Shown: positions 24,664-34,530 of the stretch, one piece after another
Layout: every line of letters starts with the position of its first letter
Numbering within the stretch: the first letter of the stretch is position 1
Program-made: the position numbers and the translations under genes
From: Paragonimus westermani
Taxonomy: Eukaryota; Platyhelminthes; Trematoda; Plagiorchiida; Troglotrematidae
DNA: 64,000 nt
NCBI GenBank assembly: GCA_008508345.1
Contig: QNGE01000141.1
Location: forward strand, 114,119 to 178,118
Direction of reading: 5' to 3'
The notes under the pieces: model-generated
The model's database searches: none
Told to the model about the DNA's origin: nothing
Seen by the model: the letters and a program-made list of their open reading frames with translations, nothing else

Positions 24664-24780
24664 AAGTTTATCAATGCAGAAAATGTATCCACGATTTCCC
24701 TCGGAGCACTTGCAACTTTAATCCCGGTTTTTGTAGGTTACTGGGCGATTCAGATGACTGAGATCTCCATATTTGTTTGT
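24664..24780 (+). CDS. 117-base phase 0-0 exon, Ig strand A-B-like, gene model 2
   Basis: A strong pyrimidine-rich acceptor (GCTTGTTGATTTTTTCAG) and a GTAAGA donor at 24,781 bound exactly 39 codons with no stop. Its end, AIQMTEISIFVC, resembles the B strand of the 44.1 kb Ig exon (AIVQAGEMVTFVC), including the cysteine. The frame stays open past the donor to a TAG near 24,912, so the exon could also read through. Linking it to the signal exon at 23,414 relies on phase and order. Confidence 0.42.
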
Positions 24781-26514
24781 GTAAGAATGAAGTTTACCTG
24801 GGAAAGCATATTGAGGTCAGCAGGTTTAACCGAGTCATGTATGTGTATTTATTTACGCATGTCAGCTTTTGCAATCATTTTCATTTTCGTTCATTCGAAC
24901 GTACACAGCTAGGTTAGTGTGCATGCACCTTCAAGGTCTCCTAACACAACTGCTCGGTTATTGTTTAAGATACCCCTGAAGTGCAATCCGCAGATTTCCC
25001 CACCATTATCAAGATACACATTCACTGTTGGTTTTGAATCTACCAGCTAATTGATTCACGATTTTTAGTGGATGCGGAAGATGTACACAAAGTATTCCGT
25101 TACCTGAGCGGTAACCAGTAGGCCTATCAGCTAACTTAAAGAGCGGTTTTTGTGTTAGACGATTATGTGACCGAAATGATTTGAAAATTATTTGGTCACA
25201 CATGGCTGTACGTCAATAACTGACGAAAACAGGTCATTGTTTTTTGTTGCTCTCTGGTATTTGAAGGCACAGTTCCTTGAAGTTGCCAAAAGAAAGGTCT
25301 CGTAGTTGACAACAGCGTTAGAAGACGACATAGTTTCGCAGTGTTCAGGTCGTTTTACGAGTGTACACAAATAGGTGGTAAGTGTACTCATCAAACTGAC
25401 CACCACGGATGGTGACTCACCCATGTTCACTCTCCTTTTATCGGTAATAGCGTTATTGGATTCTGCTGCACTAGACAATGGTTTGCGCCTGGATGCCCTA
25501 ATTAAGACTTCATGAGTTTGCTCGAAAGGGAATGGTAGTAGCCAGCAGAAAGAAGCTTGCCTGAGCACAGTTAGTAACAAACGAATCAAAACAATCTAAA
25601 TCGGTTGTGTCGCAAACTGTCCCGGTGGTAATGATCGTGGATGCTTGACGCCTCTTGTTCGGGAACGTGGCGTATATATAAGGCTAATACACAGTTGTTG
25701 CGCGAGATATCTCTATTTATCCACTTCTTCTGCGGTCCCGAATATTCATTCATTATGGTTTGATCTGAGTGGCAGTGATGGCTCTCAGTCCAACTCAACT
25801 GTGAAAGTTTGCCGTCTACATTAGGTTACAGACATCACCTTTGAGTAGTTCGTTAGACTTTTGCAATTCAGAGCGGATGATAAATAGTGAATCATCATTT
25901 CGCCGCAACGATCACAGCGCTGTTGAAAACAGAGTTTTCCACAAAATCTGCAAACAACTGTGTAGCGAGTGTATCGGTTGACTGCCAAGAGCAAATCATG
26001 ATAGATTTTAATGGACTACGCACGTAACAGCATCAAAGTCGTTCCGCTGACCAACAGTTTATCATTGTGTATACCCTTTTAGAACAGAATTTATATTGTC
26101 ACATTAGAATAGTAAGCCGTAGATTGTTTGAAAAAGCACCGAAGGAAAAGGGCTCGTGAAGAAAACCGGAAAACTGGCTGAATCATTTCAAGGCCACTCA
26201 ACATGTTACACCTTAACCAGCTGAGAGCACAGTGTGTTATTTTCATTTTCATTCAGCACACCAGTGCAGCCAGTAGACTGGCAGAGTGAGACAAGTTGGA
26301 ACTTTAACAAATTTTTGTGCCCACGTTGAATCAGTTGACAAGTTAGACGTGAATCTCATATATTTGGAATTGAGATTCGGAATGTTGGCTGGCCTGTTCC
26401 AAATTTTCACCCGTCAACGGACTGACTATGCCCTGTTGATAAACGTTGTACAATTTGGATTGCCGTCTTACAACAATAATACACGACTCTGTTAAATTTG
26501 CCACATGAAGGACA
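24781..26514. other. Intron-like stretch
   Basis: Minus-strand ORFs at 25,188-25,589 and 25,586-25,798 overlap the proposed intron and show no domain. A TATATAAGG word lies at about 25,674 on the plus strand with no convincing ORF after it. The ORF at 26,286-26,495 ends with a weakly Ig-like ALLINVVQFGLPSY in a different frame from the next ORF. Confidence 0.4.
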
Positions 26515-26760
26515 ATGCAAAGTTTGAAGTTGTACGGACTCGTGGTTGCCGCTCAATACTGTTCATATGGTTGTTCTGCCCTTTACAGTCTCAGCTGGTT
26601 CACATTTCTTGATTCATCAAGCGGATATCAATTTTGTGTACCAGACTCTTCAGACTTTGATATGGTGCGCTTGGAAGGCAAACAAAATGTTCTAAATGTG
26701 CTGACCACGCGACTACAAACATGTGGATTTTTGTGTCTTGAGATTTGCGTGATTGGCTAG
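26515..26760 (+). CDS. Ig-like ORF, gene model 2
   Basis: The open frame contains VVAAQYCSYGCSALYSLSWF, a B-strand Cys followed at Ig-like distance by a C-strand Trp. It later has NVLNVLTTRLQTCGFLCLEI, which fits strands E-F (L-x-V ... G-x-x-C). A TGA lies 12 bases before the ATG, so if this is an exon the acceptor must be very close to its start, and only weak candidates exist. The stop is TAG at 26,758-26,760; no good donor precedes it. An N-terminal exon at 24.66 kb and a membrane exon at 27.66 kb flank it on the same strand. Confidence 0.33.
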   Translation: MQSLKLYGLVVAAQYCSYGCSALYSLSWFTFLDSSSGYQFCVPDSSDFDMVRLEGKQNVLNVLTTRLQTCGFLCLEICVIG

Positions 26761-27656
26761 TGTTCGGTCATCCTCAGAGAACAGTGATAGTCTAATTTAG
26801 TCACATACTGTTAACTCTGCCACTTTAGTTATTTTGATATTCATCTTACTTCCGTGAGATATTTCAGTTACAATTTAGCTGACTGCTTCTAATGCTTTAG
26901 TACTGTGCCTGGCCTGAAAATAAGAGCGTCCGTCACATGTGATGGAACCAAAGATATGCCTATCACAGGGTATGTACCACGAAGCAGAGATGGACAGATG
27001 TTGAAATTACTCTGCCCAAGCGGATAGAACAAGAGAGGTTTTGACATCACTTAGTCGCTCAACTTGAACTTTTATGTAATGGCTTGGGATTTCCGACAAC
27101 CTTTGCGGAAAACCGGTGATTCGCAAGCTTGGATATTCACACTCTTATCTGTAGTCTCCTCACAACATTTTCAGATGGGAAATCATAGCCGGAAAATCTT
27201 CGCTAAGTGAGCACAGGTGAACGTAGTAAAGTCGCGTTCATTTTACCGGACCGGGTATAAGACAAAGTGGTCCCGTGGCCAACAATCTACAGGCATCTTT
27301 AGTATGTCAGAATACCAAGCGTGGTGAGTGTTTGGTACTACCGATGAATGGATGAATGTCATGGAATAGGCTGGAAAGAAATCTGATTCATTAATTCTAG
27401 TTGGTTAGACACTGAACTGTGCAATTTCGCGAAAATTCAGCAAGCCTAAATCTAGGATAGTGTATTCAGTTCTTCCTGATGTTTAATCTCTAACCGACAA
27501 TCCACGACCGACTTCGTCCATGTTTGGCTTCACCACATACAAATAACCAGAATTGGAAATGGAAACGGCTACCTCTCGCGTTACGAGGACTGTGCACTTT
27601 ACCTACATGTTCGATGTGTACTGCGAGCTAACCTGTGCAGTCCTTCCGTTTAACAG

Positions 27657-27817
27657 TGCATATTAATGCGACTGTGGTCTTAACTGTTCAGGTGTTAATC
27701 CTTTTTCACGCATTTATTTATCGTAACAAAAGTATCCCAGGCTTTAATTCCTTTGATAGCAGGCCGACAGCACAGTTTGTTCAAGTTACATATCACATTT
27801 CTTTTACCATCTCCTAA
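27657..27817 (+). CDS. Candidate membrane-anchor exon, gene model 2
   Basis: After the acceptor CCGTTTAACAG an open frame in phase 1 encodes INATVVLTVQVLILFHAFIY, a membrane-length hydrophobic segment. A basic RNKS follows, then a short polar tail to TAA at 27,815-27,817. The layout and phase match the membrane exon at 9,088. With the upstream exons it would complete a signal-Ig-membrane protein about 4.4 kb long. The hydrophobic run could also arise by chance in AT-rich DNA. Confidence 0.3.
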
Positions 27818-30479
27818 ATCAAACCTATGCAACGTGTGCATTTCGACAGTTAGTCACTTGAGTTTCCTTGAGTATTTTCGTTTGAATCCAGAAATTCCCC
27901 GAGTGTTGAAAGAGCTATCACAAACTGAGGGGATGTCACAGAGCAATGACAATGTGGACAACTAGGATCCGTTAGAGGGAAATACACGCCCCAGACCACA
28001 GCTGCTCTGAATGTATGTCTGGTACTATGTAAAAATTCAGCCGTGCATGATCTCCATCGAGCTTGTCAACAGCATAGGTCGCCAGTCCACTGAAACATAC
28101 ACAGCCTTATAGACCAGTTGAACATCGATACGTATCTTGCATAGTGAGTGAGTGACAGAAAGTTTGTGTTACTGAAAATCATTTGAGTAACACCTGTATG
28201 AATATTGCCTCCATCCTTTCGTCATTTTAGTCAACTAGCGATGAAGTGGCTTCATAGACAGTTGGCGAACCCGGCTTCGGCTATGAATCACACTTTATTT
28301 GAGTACTGTCTTGCTGAGGATAACACACCAAATATACGGGAGTTAAATTCTTGCCGTGGGCTGACACCTTCGGTGATCAGACCAACTTTTACTCCTGGTC
28401 TGATTAACAGATATACTGGTTCTATCCGCTTTATGCACAATACACTCTTATTTTTGTTGATCGATGGTGCGGTCTATCGAGAAACAGCTATATTGAAGGA
28501 GTTGAATGAATTCATTGGATTGCAAACAGCCCGTCATATATTTATACATATATGGTTAGGCGATTTCGGACTGTGTGTATAAGGATGCACAACAGCTATA
28601 TAAATGTATTTACGGTAGACAATTTTGTTGGGATTTTTCTCAAAGAACATTCCGAAACACCGGAATTCCTACATGCAGTGGCTTGTACGATCCAAAAACA
28701 ATTACAATTCAACAAAAAGCAGAATCACAGCTTGTCAAAGCAGGTTGGTTCGGAGAGCAAGACGTAAAGTTTTGAGCACACCACAACTTTTTAGTCACTG
28801 ATGTGCTTAAGGCTGACCCTATTTGAATCCTGTTGATTACAACTGGACAGTGATTCGAGAAACATGCCTCTTTATCATGTCACTTTCTGGCTTCATAAAC
28901 CATACGAACTGCCGCCTTCAATCTGTGACCAAAATAAGTGTCCTTGATCAGAAGGCCAATAAGCAGTTCACACGGAGGAAAGAGTGAGGTCACCACCTGT
29001 AATTCTGCATCAATGCAGACAGCGGGCAAGACATTCATGTAGGTGGATCATGTAAACACGTAACATCACTTCAGTGCAGTACGTGGGTAACGCTGAACAT
29101 CACGTTTGCGATATTTGTTGTGGACCCTTTTAATTCTGGCTGAGAGCTGTCTCGGCCCAGTGTTAGTCTTAAGTATAGTATATAGTCTTAAGTATAAAGG
29201 TTCAAGTTCACCTGAACTCATGCCCTTTCCCCTGTTGTATCGCCATCTAAATGCGAGGTAGTCATTGCAGTTCGGCAGAATAATTGAGCATTCGGTGTTT
29301 TTCCTTTCGACTTAGTGTTATTTGTCACGTATGCTTGGGGAAGAATTCAACTACTCAGTAGTACTCGCTTCACCATCCGATGGAAAACACTAGGCAGTCT
29401 GTTGTTACCCACATTCATTCTGGTATGACTATACAAGTGGTTGAAGTAATCGACAACACAGCCATCTCAGCTGTTCTGGGTGTGTTCATTTTTGGATAGT
29501 TCTGTGATAACGCCCACTTAGTTGTGATTCAGCTGAGACTTGCCGTTAACACAGGCACGAGGTTTATACTCCAGATATTGTCAACTTCACGGCCCCTTTG
29601 TTAACATTCATGCTAGAACCAGTGCTGCGCAACTTAGCCTAGCATTGTAACGTGTGAGCAGAAATGAACGCGAAATAAATATTTTTGAGTTAATTTTCAC
29701 TGTCTGGCGAACAACCTACTTGCTACTGGTTTGTTCGCTTTAGAAACCGTGCTTGATCAGGTCGTGCATAGGTGACTGATTCCCATCAGGTTCCAGCGCT
29801 CCGATACTCCATGTCGGCCATCGGTGCACCTCATATCTCTCTTATGTAATCCGTTATACCTAAGTAATGCAACGAAACGGGAGTTTTCCCAGTCTCCCCT
29901 CACACCAGGTAGCACTAGAGTCACGCTAAGATGGAAAAACCTAAAAATATCTTCGAATTTGTTACGAAGGAAAAATGACAAGTTGAGATATTTTCTTGAG
30001 ATTACAGTGACACATTCTCAAGAGATGAATCATATCTGATGTACCTTATGACAAGTCAGTGGTTTGTATTTAAACCATTCCGTTGTTTGCCTTTAGGTTT
30101 GATGGATCTGACCACAACCGTTTCTCATAAAATGTGCGAAAACGTCTTGTTGCTCTTTTCAATGAAACTGAAGGATGCCAGGACATGAGGATTAAATGGA
30201 AACTCCGTCCAGTGAATATACATGAATTTTCTGGTCACATGATTAAGACAGCTTGTAAGGTTCAACAGTGGTGACGGAAGGGTTGTTTCACGGACTTTAC
30301 TGTAGTCGTCGGTAATAGTTGTTGCTTCAACTAATAGGACGGTTGCATAACTTAACTCCCTATTAAAGTGAACCACTTGCGCTCGTAGACACACTTACAT
30401 CCGTCAAACGGCTAACATCTAACGGAAGCCATATGGACCAATAGGTATAATTCCCAAAATTGAACCTGCTGTAAGCAAA
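27818..30479. other. No firm gene; two overlapping coding-like ORFs
   Basis: ORFs at 28,205-28,582 and 28,575-28,775 have balanced, protein-like composition (for example CSGLYDPKTITIQQKAESQL in the second) but no domain I recognise and no clear splice borders. A 13-base unit, AGTCTTAAGTATA, occurs twice near 29,164-29,195. The rest shows nothing. Confidence 0.4.
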
Positions 30480-30568
30480 CTAGCCACAAATGTTGCGGAT
30501 GAAGCACGATTCATAGTTGTAAACTTTTTACAAAGACAACAGCCAGCTGTTTCAAACTTAACGCAGAA

Positions 30569-30982
30569 CAGTATGCTTTTGGTTTCATCAAGAAAGACCG
30601 GTCGATTCACATCACTAAGGCCGATAAAGGTAACAACAGCAATCTTAATCAATAAGACTACCAAAATAAAACGTTGGAGCACTCAACTACTGGACCATAT
30701 AAAGAGATCGATATGCACAAGACCAACGCACTTCTTAGTAAGGTCCTAGCAGAGATCTACAAGTTTCTTCGAGGCATGGTAGAAACCCTAGGGCAGTATA
30801 CCTGGTTCATCCTCAGTCCTAAGAGTAACTCTCCTTCGCCTTTCTATGGCTTTTTAAAAGTACATGAAACGGGAATACCCATAACACTTATTGTCGAACA
30901 CACCACCGCCGAAACCTGCAAGCTAGCTAAGTTCATCAGCCACCTTTCTGATGGTTGGGAACAGTGGTGGTGTTGTTCGTAG
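30569..30982 (+). pseudogene. PLE 2 N-terminal and RT finger region
   Basis: AFGFIKKDRSIHITKADKGN matches the conserved N-terminal PLE motif (x-I-x-I-x-K-A-D-K-G-N). After a stop and frame change, the ORF at 30,674-30,982 holds FYGFLKVHETGIPITLIVEH and KLAKFISHL, the counterpart of the YGLPKIHK region. The block ends where the fold-back begins. Confidence 0.8.
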
Positions 30983-31001
30983 CTCGGGTTTATGGTTTTG
31001 C

Positions 31002-31213
31002 TATTGATATGTTCGCCGAGCTTGGCATTTAGGTTGCAAACGTTTCATCACCAAGCGAGGTGACATCATCAGTGCATGAGTGTTTCAGCGTATAGTTCTG
31101 AATATGGCCACATTCAAAACTATACGCTGAAACACTCACGCACTGATGATGTCACCTCGCTTGGCGATGAAACGTTTGCAACCTAAATGCCAAGCTCGGC
31201 GAACATATCAATA
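31002..31213. repeat. 212-base fold-back with hammerhead-like cores in both arms
   Basis: The arms 31,002-31,097 and 31,118-31,213 are inverted copies (96 bases each, about two mismatches in the parts compared) around a 20-base centre. Each arm contains CTGATGA, then a potential stem (GTCACC pairing with GGTGAT), then GAAAC; this is on the plus strand in the right arm and on the minus strand in the left arm. That is the catalytic core order of a hammerhead ribozyme. Hammerhead motifs are known in PLE terminal repeats, so this may be two PLE ends fused head to head. Stem III and the cleavage site could not be drawn convincingly, and the extra T after CTGATGA is unusual. Confidence 0.75.
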
Positions 31214-31254
31214 CCAAAGCACTTAACCTTATTCACACTTCAAAAAGTTGTGCA

Positions 31255-32243
31255 GGCAAACCGACGGTGTAACTACTGGTTCCCCTGGTGCACATGGATT
31301 AGCCAGCCTTCTCCTTGGATAACTGGAAACACAAGCTATGAGTGAATTTATCCGCAATCCACAAATTTGGTGGTGGTAAGTAGACGGCACATTCGTAAGT
31401 ATGAAACTGACCGCTCGCAACCAATTGTATTCACAATGGAAACTGAAAACCGGTAGGCGCTCACTTAATTTTCTAGACTGCCTAGTCAAAGTTGCCGAGC
31501 AACAGAGGTTTCAGGTTTTTATGTACCGCAAGCCAACCCATTCTGGTCAGTATATACACTTCAACTCATCGCATCCAATCGGTATGAAGAAAGCAGTCAT
31601 CAAATCACTCGTCAATAGAGTTAATGAGATCTGCACCACTGAACTCTCCAAAACAACACGGATTCCTCCCATTAATCACTAATCACTATCCAAACGCATT
31701 TATTGAGAACACACTTAAGCGCATGCCCACTAAGGAGAAGAGCAAAACGACCGGAACTTGTAATTCTGCTGTGCAAATACGCTGTCGTGAACAAACACCT
31801 GGGAAAAATCGCTCCATACCATCTGAGTACGCTATCCGGACTGTATTTTGGTCAGACAATACATTAGAATGACTGGTGACGCATCCTAAGGATCAAGTTT
31901 CTATGGGCGACCAGAGAGAATACGTTTGCGAAATCAATTGTGGTGATTGCCATGCCAGCTACACTGGAGAGACGAGCAGACAACTGAAAGTACGTAGTTT
32001 TGAACACAAGGGGCATACGGGTCTCCTCCTAACGACGCCTATCAACTTCAGAAACTAGAGAATGATTCGGCCATCGTAATACATACACTGTCAGCGAATC
32101 ACAACATAATTCTTGATCGAGCTCGAGTGATTCGCAGGGGCCTGTCTTTCCCTGCAGAGCGATGCTGTGCTGAAGCTATCACGGTTTACACACAGCACGC
32201 TTGTGTCAATCGGATTGCTAGCAAATCCCGGTCTGCAGTGTGA
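31255..32243 (+). pseudogene. PLE 2 RT palm, connector and GIY-YIG C-terminus
   Basis: QTDGVTTGSPGAHGLASLLL (31,257 on) is the RT motif usually reading QTDG-x-x-MGSPL. In the same frame a TAA at 31,377 replaces the Tyr of YVDD, and the second Asp is Gly (VDGTFV). The post-palm part (LNFLDCLVKV, KPTHSGQYIHFNSSHPIGMK) is in the frame of 31,401-31,682. A shift then leads to NHYPNAFIENTLKR. The endonuclease part (CEINCGDCHASYTGETSRQ, VRSFEHKGH) and a tail (DSAIVIHTLSANHNIILDRA) follow, with one more frame change at about 32,045. Confidence 0.83.
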
Positions 32244-32530
32244 CGTGGATGGATAAACAATACCAGACACAGACGCGTCTTATCTACATCAGTCTCACCC
32301 ACACTTAATGGGCAAAGGATTAGACCAATCAGGTCAGCTGCAGCGCATATTGACCTAACCACGGCAAATCCCATGTGACTTCTGTTCCTTTGTCAATGTG
32401 ATTTCGATCACAAAACTCCTGAGAAATGCCACCCGAGGTGATTGAATCGTAGTCTATCCCATTTAAAGCATTACACTGACAGACTGCCAAATGATATTCT
32501 AGCCATACTTATTTTAGTAAAACAATAAGA
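32244..32530. other. Spacer between PLE 2 and hairpin
   Basis: No coding or RNA feature was recognised. It could hold the 3' untranslated end of PLE 2. Confidence 0.5.
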
Positions 32531-32590
32531 AGGCGCAATTCATGTGATGTTCACCGAAGTACTCCCGAGAACATCACATGAATTGCGCCT
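32531..32590. repeat. Perfect 22-base inverted repeat (hairpin)
   Basis: Arms at 32,531-32,552 and 32,569-32,590 are perfect reverse complements around a 16-base loop. Outside a short bulge the pairing resumes with TAAAACAAT/ATTGTTTTA. The result looks like a small fold-back element or terminal structure 290 bases after PLE 2. Confidence 0.92.
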
Positions 32591-34062
32591 CCACATTGTT
32601 TTAATGAAGTTCATCAGGGGAACAAACTGTTTCATATACTTATTTTACCCTAAATCAGTCCGTTTTTGCCCAAGATCAATTGAGTCTGGCAAACACGTGT
32701 GACTGCCTCCAGTCTATCGTATGGGCCTCTCAATGTGTTTCAAAATGCTAATGTCGTAAGTCAAGTTTGGCCTGCACATTCGGAGTCACTGACTTTGAGC
32801 TGTCGCCCTTTAAATTTATACTTTCATGACAAGCAAGTTATTGTTAGATGATATTTTTGACCATAGGCAGTTTAGCATCAGAGTACACGCGCGCTCACAC
32901 TCAACTCACCACAACATATCAGCCACCAGAAAATATCAATAACCGTGCGGCTAACTCTAGGAGATGTAATGTTTTGGATGAATACTCGTACTTAACGTGA
33001 GAGGCCACCAGTCATTCTCATTTAAAACAAATAACTAATTACTCCTGAGAAAAGTAGGTAACTATCACTAGTTTTATTATAACAACTAATATTACTGTCT
33101 GAGTCAGGCTGTCATTCGCACACAATTATAATTGAGGGGCGTGTGTTATGTATTAAGGCACAGTGCACACGAAACACCAGAAGTGTTTCATACTATAGTT
33201 TCCGAACACCGTGTAATTCAAGCCTTCCGTTCACTTTTGCGGATAGCCAATTACCAAGTGTTTGACTAAAGCTGTAAAACCTTGAAAAGAAATAGGGCAA
33301 TCCTCGTAAATTCGTGTGACATCAGAATCCAAGAAAGCAGTGTGTTCAATCGTTTGCTAATTCCTATAGCAGTGTGAAAATATCCTCCTACTTTGAAATG
33401 TAAACAGGAACTGAGACATTTTGTGTAGGCTGGTTTGGCATTAAAAACACAGCAATCAAAATGTTTCCGTTAGGTTTCTAATAAGCTGTTGTAAACTTTC
33501 AGTTTCACTGTTGAAGGATGGCCAGGTAGAAATATCCGTTGCGATTGGAAGGTTCATTGTCGTGTAGACAGGGTCGTACTGCAGTTTTGTGAAATTATTT
33601 TATAACCTTCCTGAAAAGTGTTAAAAATGGTGTTTTAGGGGAAGCAGCTTTCTGTTTCCTCAAGTTCGGTAATTAAGTATTTCAGTTCAGCCTCACAAAT
33701 TTCCATGCATCTTTAGCTCATCATATTCAAAGACAGACTCAGTAAGTGACTGCTCACTTCACACTTCAGATGGATATTTGAGAAAATGCTCGAAGAATTT
33801 TCATATCACTTCCCATCGGTAATCATATAACCTCACTAAAAAGACCGACGCCCAGAAAAAAACAGTAAAAGAGGGTCCTTTATTTGACGGGGGCAGGTTG
33901 AAAACCGTGATCTTCCATGTGTCTGTGAACGCCAGTTATCCTAATGGTTCGCATCTACAGAATGCTATAAATAGAAAATCCAATGTTGCAGTGCTAAGCT
34001 TATACTATTCCCTCACAGTGTGTAGGACCAAAAGATCTCTCAAGATAATAAGTAATGGTGAA
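32591..34062. other. No firm gene
   Basis: The ORF at 33,898-34,116 has NAS and NGS glycosylation sites and beta-rich stretches (VAVLSLYYSLTVC). Its end overlaps PLE 3 by about 50 bases. It could be another extracellular exon, but its borders are unclear. Confidence 0.4.
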
Positions 34063-34530
34063 TTAGTGCTGTCCATCAGTTGGCCAACAATAGACATCAC
34101 GATTGCATTCGCCTAAAACTTTTCGTATGGGTTGGCGATTCTTGCTGTGCAAAGTGCTACAGATACTCACTACGAGAGCACACATCAAACACAGCCGTCT
34201 GATATGCGCCTCGGAACACTTAGTCCAAAATTTTGCATTCCAGAACGTACTGATGATTGTGTGACTAGTGGATGGGACGTTTCTTGCAACTGCGGACACT
34301 GGTTGCTTGCGTGTTTGAAGGACATTGCCGTTTTTCGGCAATACGGAGTTGTGCACCCATCTGGGCAAATGTTCCTCCACTCTGGAGATCAAAAACTTCT
34401 CGGTGCTGTCTATGTAACTTTCTTTACGGTTGCAAGTAAATTGGTAGACAATATAATGTGGCGCCGAAAAGCTCATCTTATTTAGTTGAGGGAAAGGGTG
34501 ATTCTTGGATTCCAGCTAGCAGATCATGTT
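34063..34530 (-). pseudogene. PLE 3 endonuclease fragment
   Basis: On the minus strand, IVYQFTCNRKESYIDSTEKF and VEEHLPRWV match the GIY-YIG region of PLE proteins (compare CIYQFTC...YIGRT...KEHMPK in PLE 1). The expected YIG reads YID, a change at the motif that names the fold. Upstream sequence to about 34,530 (FPQLNKMS) continues in frame. Only this C-terminal piece of the element is present, as expected for a 5'-truncated insertion. Confidence 0.75.

Larger units (their letters stand above)
30480..32243 (+). mobile_element. Penelope-like element 2, degraded and interrupted
   Basis: Three blocks of one PLE protein lie in order. First comes an N-terminal block (KKDRSIHITKADKGN at about 30,590, then SPFYGFLKVHETGIPIT at about 30,837). 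After a fold-back insertion come an RT palm and post-palm block (31,257-31,870) and a GIY-YIG-type C-terminus to a TGA at 32,241. RT sequence between about 30,965 and 31,250 is missing. Several frameshifts and stops mean the copy is inactive. It is a different lineage from PLE 1 by motif wording. Confidence 0.85.

Noticed and set aside
26515..26760. REJ or polycystin-like ectodomain exon
   Set aside because: The Trp after a Cys pair first suggested a REJ module, but the late L-x-V ... G-x-x-C pattern and the neighbours fit an Ig domain better, and no PKD or REJ repeats are near.
31002..31213. CRISPR repeat or tRNA-like structure
   Set aside because: It is a single inverted repeat, not spaced direct repeats, and lies in eukaryotic DNA inside a PLE.
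34132..34485. Plus-strand ORF of 117 residues
   Set aside because: It is antisense to the PLE 3 endonuclease fragment.
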